Part shown: one piece after another, positions 1-7,297 of the stretch
How positions within the stretch are numbered: position 1 is the stretch's first letter
Layout: the number at the start of each line of letters is the position of its first letter
NCBI GenBank assembly: GCA_964605095.1
Contig: CAZSBS010000117.1
Span: 1-14,548 of the forward strand
Direction: 5' to 3'
Length of the DNA stretch: 14,548 bases
From: JAUWQU01 sp964605095
GTDB taxonomy: Bacteria; Planctomycetota; Phycisphaerae; SM23-33
Notes under the pieces: generated by a model
The model's input: the letters and a program-made list of their open reading frames with translations, nothing else
What the model was told of the DNA's origin: nothing
Database searches by the model: none
Position numbers and translations under genes: made by a program

Positions 1-1
1 C

Positions 2-634
2 GACGGACTGGCGTTCGTGCAATCGCTCATAGGCCATCGGCAGCACGCCGACGGGCGCGCGTTTGTCGAGGCCGGGTTCTTTCGCCTTGCAGAGTTGGCT
101 TACATGCGGCGCGACCTGTCGGGCGCCGTCGAGCCGCCGAGCGTGCCCGGCCTGGACTGGCAGAGTTGCCGGCCCATGGACCCGGTCGAACTTGGTCGGG
201 TGATTCTCGGCAGCTACGAGCGATCTCTGGACTGTCCGGTACTGGCTGGGCTACGCAGCATCAACGACGTGCTTGAGAGCCACAAGGCAAGCGGGGTATG
301 GCGTCCGGACTTCTGGTGGATTGCCCGCATGAGGGGTGCCCCGGGCGGGTGCGTGCTGGTAAACGAGTCGTCGTCGAACCCAGGCGATATGGACTTGGTC
401 TACATGGGCGTGATGACGGCGTTTCGCGGGCTTGGGCTCGGACGGGCGATGGTCCGTCACGCCTGCCGGCAGGCGCAGCGTGACCGCAGGGAGTTTATGA
501 ACGTTGTTGTTGACGCGGCAAACCCCTACGCCAGCAAGATATACGAGGCCGAAGGCTTCCGCCTCACGCACCGGCGGGCAGCCTATATTCGCCATCGACA
601 TTCAGAATCGCGGGAAGATCGGGCAATAGAATAG
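2..634 (+). CDS. GNAT-family N-acetyltransferase, 5'-truncated
   Basis: The reading frame is open from base 2, so the gene starts upstream of the window. A GTG at 17 is probably internal, because the residues just before and after it already look like the C-terminal end of an acetyltransferase fold (AGFFRLAELAYMRRDL). A second, complete GNAT-like domain follows. It carries the acetyl-CoA binding motif A (VMTAFRGLGLGRAMVRHA, about residues 134-151 counted from the GTG) and a typical C-terminal NPYASKIYEAEGF segment. The visible part therefore suggests a protein with two tandem GNAT domains. The family transfers an acetyl group from acetyl-CoA to an amine; the substrate cannot be told from the sequence. 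The gene ends with TAG and is followed by a hairpin with a T run. The family call is secure; the tandem-domain reading is an inference from a partial first domain. Confidence 0.85.
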   Translation, partial: DGLAFVQSLIGHRQHADGRAFVEAGFFRLAELAYMRRDLSGAVEPPSVPGLDWQSCRPMDPVELGRVILGSYERSLDCPVLAGLRSINDVLESHKASGVWRPDFWWIARMRGAPGGCVLVNESSSNPGDMDLVYMGVMTAFRGLGLGRAMVRHACRQAQRDRREFMNVVVDAANPYASKIYEAEGFRLTHRRAAYIRHRHSESREDRAIE

Positions 635-645
635 GGCTCGATTGG

Positions 646-681
646 CACCTTGTTAACAAGCGGTGGAAGAAGATTTTTTTT
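646..681 (+). terminator. Candidate intrinsic terminator after the GNAT gene
   Basis: CACCTTG pairs with CAAG...GTG around a TTAA loop, with a small bulge on the 3' side. The core CTTGTTAACAAG at 649-660 is a perfect 12-bp palindrome. Eight T residues follow at 674-681. The T run starts about eight bases after the stem, further than in a canonical terminator, and the stem is AT-rich. It is therefore only a candidate. The same palindrome and T run could instead be an easily melted element of the dnaA region. Confidence 0.4.
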
Positions 682-717
682 GAGAGCCAAGCTTCCGAGT
701 ATCCGTGCTTTGGCGGA

Positions 718-726
718 TGTGGATAA
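718..726 (-). promoter_or_regulatory. Perfect DnaA box (TTATCCACA)
   Basis: TGTGGATAA on the plus strand is the exact reverse complement of the consensus DnaA box TTATCCACA. It lies 163 bp upstream of the dnaA start codon and 19 bp upstream of the -35 hexamer. DnaA bound here would be well placed to control its own promoter, as is known in many bacteria. I found no second perfect box in this intergenic region, so a full chromosomal origin is not demonstrated. Confidence 0.75.
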
Positions 727-745
727 CAATTCGCGTCGATTGTGA

Positions 746-774
746 TTGACTGGCGGATGGGGCGAAACTACATT
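746..774 (+). promoter_or_regulatory. Sigma70-type promoter of dnaA
   Basis: TTGACT (746-751) and TACATT (769-774) are separated by exactly 17 bp and match the -35 and -10 consensus at five and four of six positions. Transcription would begin near 781, giving a leader of about 108 nt before the ATG at 889. This placement rules out the upstream in-frame GTG at 742 as the start codon of dnaA. Confidence 0.6.
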
Positions 775-888
775 CGTTCCGCACATCAGGATTGTCCGAG
801 ACGATTGGTTACGGGTGTAGTGCCGGAGGTTCATCGAGGCGTATTTGGCCTTCGGATGAGGACCGACGTGCAACGCGAAGGATCGACG

Positions 889-2316
889 ATGACGATAGCA
901 ACGGAATTGGTACGCGCCGAAGACGGGCGGGTGCGGGACATCTTGGCTGTCCTGGCCGAACGCATCGGACCTCAAAGGTATAACGCGTGGTTCAAGCACG
1001 GCGTGACAGTGCAGGTCGAAGACGGCCATGTCGGCGTCGCCGTGCCGAACCCGTTCGTTGGTCATTGGATAGAGACTCATTACCAGGAGCTTATCGGCCA
1101 GGCCGCCGAGAGCATCACCGGGCGGCCCCGGCCGGTGATTGTGTTGATCGACCCGGCCCTGAGTGGCCAATTGCGTCGAGGCCAACTTGACAAGCAGGCC
1201 GAGATGGTCGACAAGGTCACGTCGGGGCGCACCCGTTCGCGCCGTGAGTTGCCGGCCGGGGCGGCGGCGCTGCGGTACTGCCTGGCTGACTTTGTCGTCG
1301 GCGAGAGCAACCGCCTTGCCTATACCGCCGCCATGGCGATGGTCGGCAGTGAAAAACCCGCCTTCAACCCGCTGTTCATCCACGGCACGTGCGGTGTTGG
1401 CAAGACGCACCTGCTCCAGGGCATCTGCAACGCCGCCCAGCGCAAGAGCGATTCCGGCCGGCCCCTAAGCTGCCGGTACGTCACAGCCGAGCAGTTCACC
1501 AATGAGTTCCTCACTGCCCTGCGGCACAAGGAGATCGCCGAGTTTCGCCGCCGCTATCGCCAACTCGACCTGCTGGCGATTGACGACGTGCATTTCCTAT
1601 CTGCCAAGAAGGCCACTCAGGACGAGTTCCTGCACACATTCAACGCCATCGAGTCGGCCGGGCGGAGGGTGGTGATGGCGTCGGACAACCATCCGCGACT
1701 GGTGGGCGAACTCAACGAGCCGCTGGTCAGCCGGTTCGTCGCGGGGATGGTGGTGCGGATCGAGGCGCCGGACCGCGTCACGCGGCTGGAGATACTCGCC
1801 CGCCGGGCGCGGGCGATGAAGCTCTCGGTGCCGCAGGACGTGCTGGAGTACGTCGCCCTGCACATCCGTGGCTCGGTCCGTGAGCTGGAAGGCACGCTGA
1901 TAAAGCTCTCGGCCCTGGCGGCGCTGGACGGCGGGGCGATTACACGCGAGTTGGCGTCGTCCGCCTTGGCCGAGCACCTCGCCCGCACCGACAGCGCGAT
2001 AACGCTTGGCGACATCGAGGCGGTCGTGGCGACGTACTTCGGAATAACCCCGGCCGACATTCACTCGTCGCGCCGCACGCGGACGGTGTCGGTGGCCAGG
2101 ATGATCGCCATGTTCCTGGCTAGGCGCCGCACGAGAATGAGCTATCCGGAAATCGGCAGGTTCATGGGCAAGAACCACTCCTCCGTCGTCTTGGCCGTGC
2201 AGCGGATGGAAAAAAGCCTCGCCGCCGGCGCGGACCTCGACTGGGTAACCCCCGCCGGGCTAAAGTTGATGCCGGCCACCGAACTCCTGGAAGCAATTAG
2301 CGGGCAATTGGGCTGA
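889..2316 (+). CDS. dnaA: Chromosomal replication initiator protein DnaA
   Basis: A 475-residue AAA+ ATPase that binds DnaA boxes, melts the origin and loads the replicative helicase. Domain I (about 10-85) contains RIGPQRYNAWF. A short linker leads to the AAA+ core, with Walker A GTCGVGKT at 166-173 and Walker B LLAIDD at 228-233. The C-terminal helix-turn-helix domain carries the DnaA signature IGRFMGKNHSSVVLAVQRM at 422-440. The ATG at 889 was chosen because AAGGA lies seven bases before it and because the promoter sits downstream of the longer in-frame GTG start at 742. An ATG at 856 is a weaker alternative. The core looks planctomycetal (SRFVAGMVVRIEAPDR). A perfect DnaA box upstream suggests autoregulation. 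The usual neighbours dnaN, recF and gyrB are absent; a methyltransferase follows instead. Confidence 0.97.
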   Translation: MTIATELVRAEDGRVRDILAVLAERIGPQRYNAWFKHGVTVQVEDGHVGVAVPNPFVGHWIETHYQELIGQAAESITGRPRPVIVLIDPALSGQLRRGQLDKQAEMVDKVTSGRTRSRRELPAGAAALRYCLADFVVGESNRLAYTAAMAMVGSEKPAFNPLFIHGTCGVGKTHLLQGICNAAQRKSDSGRPLSCRYVTAEQFTNEFLTALRHKEIAEFRRRYRQLDLLAIDDVHFLSAKKATQDEFLHTFNAIESAGRRVVMASDNHPRLVGELNEPLVSRFVAGMVVRIEAPDRVTRLEILARRARAMKLSVPQDVLEYVALHIRGSVRELEGTLIKLSALAALDGGAITRELASSALAEHLARTDSAITLGDIEAVVATYFGITPADIHSSRRTRTVSVARMIAMFLARRRTRMSYPEIGRFMGKNHSSVVLAVQRMEKSLAAGADLDWVTPAGLKLMPATELLEAISGQLG

Positions 2317-2331
2317 CGGGCTGCAAGAGCA

Positions 2332-2400
2332 AGCCGCCCCGATGGACCGGGCGGTTGATGCACCTCATGGACGGGCGTCCGGACACGGATGTCCGGATGC
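2332..2400 (+). terminator. Two tandem hairpins downstream of dnaA
   Basis: The first hairpin pairs CCGCCC (2334-2339) with GGGCGG (2349-2354) around a 9-nt loop, extended by a G-T and an A-T pair. The second pairs TCCGGACA (2378-2385) with TGTCCGGA (2390-2397) around CGGA and extends by three more pairs (one wobble) to 2375 and 2400. Neither is followed by a T run. They may end dnaA transcription as U-less terminators, or shape the leader of the methyltransferase gene. The stems are clearly visible; the function is inferred. Confidence 0.5.
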
Positions 2401-2475
2401 CGTAATTATTGCAGTGCGTCGAATTTCGGATTTGTTACGCGGCAGAATGTTCATCAATTACTGAAACGCTACACC

Positions 2476-3144
2476 ATGCAGCGCAAGCCCGAGCCTCAGT
2501 ACATGGATGACCTGGCCGAGGCCGAGGCATATGCCGGCGCGGACTTCGCCGCCGTAAACGAGGCCTTTGTCGACCGCCTGATGGACCTCGTCCCGGCCGG
2601 ACCCGACGACGCGGTCATGGCTGTCGATCTTGGCACGGGACCCGGCGACATTCCCATCCGCATCGCCCGGCGATGCCCCGGCTGGCGAATCACCGGCGTC
2701 GACGCGTCGAAACCAATGATCGCCATCGCCCGCCAGGTCTCCGAGCAGGCCGGCGCGGCGCGAATGCTCCGCTGGCTGATTGCCGACGCGGCCGAAACCC
2801 ACCTGCCGGAAAAGTCCTTTGATGTGGTGCTGTCCAACAGCATTCTCCACCACGTGGCTGACCCGGCCGCGTTCTGGGCGGAGGCCAGGCGGATAGCCAA
2901 GCCCGGCGCGACCTGGCTGCTCCGCGACCTGCTCCGCCCGGCCGACGAGGGCCGGGTCCGCACACTGGTCGATCAATACGCCGCCAATGAGTCGGCAATT
3001 CTGAGGGAGGAATACTACCGTTCGCTACTTTCGGCGTACACGGAGGAGGAACTTCGCTGCCAACTCGATGTCGCCGGACTGAAGTCACTTCAGGTTAAAA
3101 TGGTTACGGATCGCCACGTGGATGTCTTTGGCCGGGCCTTCTGA
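2476..3144 (+). CDS. Class I SAM-dependent methyltransferase
   Basis: A 222-residue soluble protein with a Rossmann-type methyltransferase fold. Motif I is AVDLGTGPGD (49-58), followed by the acidic ribose-binding residue in ITGVDASKPM (D76). A motif IV-like segment, FDVVLSNSILHHVADP, lies around 115-130, and LLRDLLRP follows near 148-155. Substrate unknown. The ATG at 2476 was chosen because homologous proteins begin near this point (MQRKPEPQYMDD) and the residues encoded upstream, back to 2389, look non-conserved. The earlier start would also fall inside the second hairpin. There is no clear Shine-Dalgarno sequence, so the start remains less certain than the function. The gene stands 159 bp after dnaA, probably with its own or readthrough transcription. 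Confidence 0.88.
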   Translation: MQRKPEPQYMDDLAEAEAYAGADFAAVNEAFVDRLMDLVPAGPDDAVMAVDLGTGPGDIPIRIARRCPGWRITGVDASKPMIAIARQVSEQAGAARMLRWLIADAAETHLPEKSFDVVLSNSILHHVADPAAFWAEARRIAKPGATWLLRDLLRPADEGRVRTLVDQYAANESAILREEYYRSLLSAYTEEELRCQLDVAGLKSLQVKMVTDRHVDVFGRAF

Positions 3145-3433
3145 GTTCCTTGGTTTTCGTCGCCCAGGTGGCCCAGGCGCAATTGGGGCTGCGGCAGGCG
3201 GGCAATCTGATTTTTTTTCATGCTCTATCATCCGCCATGCAATGGCTTTGAGCATATCGTGGGGCTATAAATCGCACTCGTCGGGCATTTTTCCTGATAC
3301 CCGGAGGTCCGTCGTGCGTCTACTCATATAGAAATCGAACGCGAGCCTTGGCAAGGACGCGGCAGGGGAGTCGGGAAGGTCAACTGATCTGGGATAGGTT
3401 TGAGGCGTTTCTTCGGCTTTCGCGGATATTGCA

Positions 3434-3499
3434 GGGGTGAGTGCAACCCCGGCTGCCACGTGGCCGACACTAGAGGGCAGCATACAGAGGCGTGCTGCC
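3434..3499. other. Cluster of perfect short hairpins, possible structured RNA
   Basis: Three symmetrical elements occur within 66 bp. GGGGT (3434-3438) pairs with ACCCC (3446-3450) around a 7-nt loop. GCCACGTGGC (3455-3464) is a perfect palindrome. GGCAGCA (3476-3482) pairs with TGCTGCC (3493-3499) around a 10-nt loop. The density exceeds what I would expect in plain spacer DNA. It does not match RNase P, tmRNA, SRP RNA or a tRNA by eye. The strand cannot be decided from the sequence. Confidence 0.3.
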
Positions 3500-3716
3500 A
3501 AGATTCCCGGCCTGCAAGTCGGGGGGACGGGTTAGGAAATGTGCTCGGAGAATATACCTATGTCGAGCGGGATGTTTGAATTAGCGAGGGGGAAGAACGG
3601 TGACAAGTCCGGCCGGACTGGCTTTTGGCCTGTGCCCGCGGAGCCGACGGGCGAGGGGTCGGTCGCCGAGGGCACCGGACTTCTCTGGCTCGAGGAAAAG
3701 ATGCCAAGTTGGCGCT

Positions 3717-3747
3717 GGTATGTCGACCATACCCGCGAAGCCGCGGG
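3717..3747 (-). terminator. Double hairpin just downstream of rseP
   Basis: GGTATG (3717-3722) pairs with CATACC (3728-3733), and CCCGCG (3732-3737) pairs with CGCGGG (3742-3747) around a four-base loop. The two stems share two bases, so only one can be complete at a time. The GC-rich stem begins about 33 bp after the rseP stop codon in the direction of transcription. No T run follows on either strand. It is a candidate U-less, possibly bidirectional, terminator. Confidence 0.4.
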
Positions 3748-3779
3748 GCAGTAAGCCGACGTTACGGGGCGGTAATCTG

Positions 3780-5927
3780 CTAAAAGAACCTCGTTATGTC
3801 TTGGTACGTCAGTGCCAGGAAGACCAGTCCCAGCAGGATCAGGCCGACGAGTTGAGTGATGTTCATCACCTTTATCGGCAGGGGTTTGCCGCGTATCTTC
3901 TCGATGATCAGGAACACCGCATGTCCGCCGTCGACGACGGGTAGGGGCAGGAAGTTCATCACCGCCAGCACCGCCGAGATGATCGCCATGAAATAAAAGA
4001 AGTCCATGAAGCTTGCCTCGGCCGCCTTGACTGCGATCCCGCCCATCCCCAGTGGCCCGACGAACTGGTTGGTCGAGACGTTGCCCAGAATCAGGCTGCG
4101 GATCGACACGTAGGTGCTGACCATGAACCCGGTGGACTCGCGGAGCGACCATGCGATGGCCGCGTCGAGGCTTTCCTTGCGGACCGTGGTCATCACCGGA
4201 TCCAGGAAGCCCTCACTTCGGTTGACGAACATGCTGAACTCGTAGTCGTCGGGGTCGAAGGCATTCTTGCCCAGCAGGCCGATCTTCGCCTCGGTCAACT
4301 CGGCCTCAGGCCGGACCGAACGGCGGACCGTCAGCGTAACGTCCTTGCCAGCCAGATCCATCAGGGCCGCGTAAAGCTCCGCCCAGTCCTTGACGGGGCG
4401 GTCGTTGACCTTCTCGATAACGCATCCGGCTTCGATGCCCGCTCGGGCCGCGGGTGAATTGGGCCTTACGTGCGCGACAATCGTTTGCGTAAGGTCAACT
4501 CCGGGCGCAAATCCGACTATGGCCGTGCCGTTCTTTTTGACCGGGGTCACCTTGAAAGGCTCCAGCAGCTTGCCCTTGCGCTGGACTACAAGCGTCAGGT
4601 TCTCCTTGCCGTCCTTGACGGCTTTGTCGTTGATCTCGTGCAACTGCTTGTTCGTCGGCAGCGGCGTGTCGCCGTAGTGAACGACTATGTCTCCGGGCTT
4701 CATCCCCGCCTTCTCGGCCGGGGAGTCCTTTATGACCGCCCCCGCGGCAAGCCGCGGCGTCATGCCCAGCACGTCCAGCAGCCCATTGGCGGCCACGAGG
4801 TCCAAGTCGTCCTTGGCGCACGTGATCTCCTTGCCGGTGGCGTAGGAGACCAGGACCGTGTTGCCGTCTTTGAGCTTGGAGTTGTAGTCCGCGAGGTTCA
4901 GTTCGTTGCCGTCCGGCAGGTAAGCGACGGACGGTTTGTTGTAAAATAGCCGCGGGGCCGTCAGGTTCACGCTGTTGCCGTCTCGCATGACCGTTACGGG
5001 CATGGCAAGCCCGTTGGCGTCACGAATGGCGGGGGCGACCTGCCAGGAATGTTCGATCTTCCGCCCAGCCACCGCGATCACACGGTCGTCGTCCTTGAAC
5101 GGGTCCAGGGGCGACCGAATGACGTCGGTCTCGCCCTCGGCCACCACCGTGCTCCTTGCCGGGCCGACGCCGAACTCGAGCCGTCCGTTGCCCATCTTGA
5201 CGCCCACGTCGGCCGTGCCGACCCATGTGTTGCCGTCCACTTCCCGCTCGACGGTGAACTTGTACCGGTCGTTGCGGTCGCTCATCGCCGAGACGATGAA
5301 CAGGCTGTTGAAGCGGGTAATCTCCGGCCCCATGATCGCCAGCATCACGCCGTTTCCGTCGACGCGGCTGATGCGGTCGCCGACCTCCAGCCCGGTTGTC
5401 ACTGCCGGCTGGGTTGTGACGCCCGGCGCCTCGGTCCATGTGATCTTGGCCTGTGACGCGGGGAAGTGGGGCTTAACCATCCCCAGCACCGGCGCCGGGA
5501 ACTCATGGCCGATCATGGCTATAACGACGAACATTATAATGGCCGTGATTGCGTTCATAATCACCCCGGCCGAGATGACCAGCATCCTTGCGCCGACGCT
5601 CTTGGCCTCGTAGGATCGCGGGTTGACTTTTTCTCCGTCAAATAGCCCGACTGCCGGGGCGAAGTCCTCCTGCCCGAGCATCTTGATGTACCCGCCCAGC
5701 GGCAGCAGGTTGATGCAGTAGTCGGTCTCTCCCCACTTGACGCCCAGTACGCGCGGGCCGAAACCCAGCGCGAATCGCTCGACCCTTATCCCGACCCACT
5801 TGGCGGCCAGGAAGTGGCCCAACTCGTGGACGAAGACCATTAAGCCCAGGCCGATTACGAATTGAAGGATCGGCCAGGCAAGGCCCAGCCCGGAAGCGGC
5901 AGCCAGCATCGAAACATTCGTGTCCAT
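3780..5927 (-). CDS. rseP: Site-2 intramembrane zinc metalloprotease, RseP family, with extended PDZ region
   Basis: A 715-residue inner-membrane protease. The first membrane segment (about 18-35) carries the zinc and catalytic motif HELGH at 34-38. The second motif, NFLPLPVVDGG at 658-668, supplies the third zinc ligand D666. Further membrane segments lie near 113-140, 642-662 and 690-712. Between them is a large extracytoplasmic part with two clear PDZ domains (about 385-455 and 477-540) and two PDZ-like stretches before them (about 170-230 and 275-325). Classical RseP has about 450 residues and two PDZ domains, so this one is much longer. In the family it cleaves anti-sigma factors or signal peptide remnants. 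The ATG is preceded by GGAG at good spacing. It follows dxr by 67 bp, a common pairing. The symbol reflects family membership; the substrate is unknown. Confidence 0.93.
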   Translation of the reverse strand: MDTNVSMLAAASGLGLAWPILQFVIGLGLMVFVHELGHFLAAKWVGIRVERFALGFGPRVLGVKWGETDYCINLLPLGGYIKMLGQEDFAPAVGLFDGEKVNPRSYEAKSVGARMLVISAGVIMNAITAIIMFVVIAMIGHEFPAPVLGMVKPHFPASQAKITWTEAPGVTTQPAVTTGLEVGDRISRVDGNGVMLAIMGPEITRFNSLFIVSAMSDRNDRYKFTVEREVDGNTWVGTADVGVKMGNGRLEFGVGPARSTVVAEGETDVIRSPLDPFKDDDRVIAVAGRKIEHSWQVAPAIRDANGLAMPVTVMRDGNSVNLTAPRLFYNKPSVAYLPDGNELNLADYNSKLKDGNTVLVSYATGKEITCAKDDLDLVAANGLLDVLGMTPRLAAGAVIKDSPAEKAGMKPGDIVVHYGDTPLPTNKQLHEINDKAVKDGKENLTLVVQRKGKLLEPFKVTPVKKNGTAIVGFAPGVDLTQTIVAHVRPNSPAARAGIEAGCVIEKVNDRPVKDWAELYAALMDLAGKDVTLTVRRSVRPEAELTEAKIGLLGKNAFDPDDYEFSMFVNRSEGFLDPVMTTVRKESLDAAIAWSLRESTGFMVSTYVSIRSLILGNVSTNQFVGPLGMGGIAVKAAEASFMDFFYFMAIISAVLAVMNFLPLPVVDGGHAVFLIIEKIRGKPLPIKVMNITQLVGLILLGLVFLALTYQDITRFF

Positions 5928-5958
5928 GTATACTCCGCAACTCTAGTTAAGCTCTGGC

Positions 5959-5990
5959 AAAAAAAACCCGGGGGCAACTGGCCGTCGGGC
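5959..5990 (-). terminator. Possible weak terminator or attenuator between dxr and rseP
   Basis: Read on the minus strand, a GC-rich stretch just after the dxr stop is followed directly by eight T residues (plus-strand A at 5959-5966). The only stem I can form is CCCG with CGGG around a long loop, so a strong hairpin is not proven. If active it would lower rseP expression relative to dxr. Confidence 0.3.
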
Positions 5991-5994
5991 AAGT

Positions 5995-7158
5995 TCATAT
6001 CCGGTCTTCGACCTGTCGCCTCGCCCAGGCATCCGCGTGCAGCAGGGCATCAAGGGTTACTTCGGCTACCGGTGGCGTCTGGTTCAACACAGTTTCCACT
6101 ATCGGCACGATTTGCCCGAAACTCATTCGCCCGGCCAGGAACGCCTCGACCGCCTCCTCGTTGGCCGCGTTGAGCACTGCTCCGGCCGCGCCGCCGCGGT
6201 CAATCGCCGCGTGCCCCAGCCGAACCGCGCGCTCGAACCGGTCGGTCAGGGCGGAAAACGTCAGCTTGCCCACCGCCACCAGGTCCAGCGGCACCACCTG
6301 CCGCTCGAACCGTTCCGGCCAGCTAAGGGCGTACGCGATCGGCGTGGCCATGCTCGGCTCGCCCATCTGGGCTATGACCGAACCGTCGCAATACTCCACG
6401 AACGAATGAATAATTGATTCGCCGTGCAGCACCACGTCGATCTGCGAGGCGGGCATGTCGAAAAGCCAGTGGGCCTCGACCACCTCGAGCGCCTTGTTGA
6501 TAAGCGTGGCCGAGTCGATGGTGATCTTGCGGCCCATCGACCACGTCGGGTGCTTCAGGGCGTCTTCGACGGTGGCCCGCTGGACCTTTTCCGCCGGCCA
6601 GTCCCGCAGCGCGCCGCCGGAAGCTGTGATGACGATCCGCCGCACCTGCTGGCGCCTGCCGGCCAGGAGGCACTGGAAGATGGCCGAGTGCTCGCTGTCG
6701 ACCGGCAGCACGGGCACGCCGGCAGCGCGCGCGGCGGGCATGATGATTGCCCCGGCCATCACCAGCGTTTCCTTGTTGGCGATGGCGAGGGTCGCTCCGC
6801 ACTCGATGGCTGCCAGCGTCGGCGCCAGCCCGGCCGTGCCGACAACGCCGGATAGCACCACGTCCGGACGAGTCCGGCGAATCAGGTCCTTCATGGCGTC
6901 GGGGCCGGAGAGAATCTGCACCTCCGCGGCGTGCTGGCCGGCATCGGTCCAGGCAGATCGGAACGCCTCGGCGCTTTCGGGCGAGACGATCGCCACCGCC
7001 TCGGGTCCAAACTCGCGGGCCTGCTCCAGAAGGAGCCGCCAGTTATTCCCCGCCGCAAGCGCGCAAACGCTGAGGCTTGGCTGGGAGGCAATGACCTCCA
7101 ACGCCTGTGAGCCTATGCTGCCCGTCGAGCCGAGTATCGCTACACGCCTTGTCTTCAC
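5995..7158 (-). CDS. dxr: 1-deoxy-D-xylulose 5-phosphate reductoisomerase
   Basis: A 387-residue cytoplasmic enzyme that converts 1-deoxy-D-xylulose 5-phosphate to 2-C-methyl-D-erythritol 4-phosphate with NADPH, the committed step of the non-mevalonate isoprenoid pathway. The NADPH-binding motif GSTGSIG is at 10-16. Metal ligands appear in PVDSEHSA (D154, E156) and NKALEVVEAHWLF (E225). The KETLV motif is at 129-133 and NAANEEAVEAF at 330-340. The length matches the family. The start is a GTG (plus-strand 7156-7158), giving VKTRRVAILGSTG, the usual N-terminus. AAGGA lies 11 bases before it. Longer in-frame starts would run into the divergent lemA gene. It is the first gene of a likely dxr-rseP unit. 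Confidence 0.96.
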   Translation of the reverse strand: MKTRRVAILGSTGSIGSQALEVIASQPSLSVCALAAGNNWRLLLEQAREFGPEAVAIVSPESAEAFRSAWTDAGQHAAEVQILSGPDAMKDLIRRTRPDVVLSGVVGTAGLAPTLAAIECGATLAIANKETLVMAGAIIMPAARAAGVPVLPVDSEHSAIFQCLLAGRRQQVRRIVITASGGALRDWPAEKVQRATVEDALKHPTWSMGRKITIDSATLINKALEVVEAHWLFDMPASQIDVVLHGESIIHSFVEYCDGSVIAQMGEPSMATPIAYALSWPERFERQVVPLDLVAVGKLTFSALTDRFERAVRLGHAAIDRGGAAGAVLNAANEEAVEAFLAGRMSFGQIVPIVETVLNQTPPVAEVTLDALLHADAWARRQVEDRI

Positions 7159-7205
7159 GCGACAAAGGGTCCTTATGCAAGGGCAACCACGGAAACCAGC
7201 CCAAC

Positions 7206-7233
7206 ATAGTACATTGTGACGCCCACGATTCAA
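7206..7233 (-). promoter_or_regulatory. Candidate promoter of dxr
   Basis: On the minus strand TTGAAT (7233-7228) and TACTAT (7211-7206) are 16 bp apart, each matching consensus at four of six positions. Transcription would begin near 7199, about 41 nt before the GTG start. Confidence 0.4.
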
Positions 7234-7262
7234 CGCGGTTTCCTGAGGATTGCATCTGGCGC

Positions 7263-7290
7263 TTGACAATCCGCGGCGCAATCGTGAACT
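7263..7290 (+). promoter_or_regulatory. Candidate promoter of lemA, possibly leaderless
   Basis: A perfect -35 hexamer TTGACA lies at 7263-7268. The best -10 at 16 bp spacing is TGAACT (7285-7290), matching only three of six positions. If used, transcription would begin at or next to the lemA ATG at 7298, giving an mRNA with almost no leader. This agrees with the absence of a Shine-Dalgarno sequence there. Confidence 0.3.
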
Positions 7291-7297
7291 TGTGGCC

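Larger units (their letters stand above)
3145..3779. other. 635-bp convergent intergenic region, no convincing gene
   Basis: The stretch lies between the 3' ends of the methyltransferase gene and rseP. It holds a run of eight T (3211-3218). Next comes a nested hairpin: outer ATGCTC (3220-3225) with GAGCAT (3250-3255), inner GCCAT (3234-3238) with ATGGC (3242-3246). A hairpin cluster follows at 3434-3499, then two hairpins next to rseP (listed separately). Short reading frames exist, such as a 71-codon one at 3539-3754 on the plus strand, but none has recognisable domains. I see no tRNA, rRNA or CRISPR. It may hold a non-coding RNA or dispersed intergenic repeats. Confidence 0.5.

Noticed and set aside
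742..888. N-terminal extension of DnaA from the GTG at 742
   Set aside because: The -35 and -10 elements lie at 746-774, so the GTG would be upstream of the transcription start. The added residues look unrelated to DnaA domain I, and the ATG at 889 has a good AAGGA.
583..1410. 275-residue minus-strand frame over the dnaA control region
   Set aside because: It covers the DnaA box, the promoter and the start of dnaA, and shows no recognisable motif.
3265..3501. 78-residue minus-strand frame in the convergent intergenic region
   Set aside because: It has no ribosome-binding site of note and no domain, and it runs across the hairpin cluster. I treat it as chance.
3434..3530. tRNA, tmRNA, SRP RNA or RNase P RNA
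   Set aside because: There is no cloverleaf, T-loop sequence or conserved core of these RNAs. Only generic hairpins are visible.
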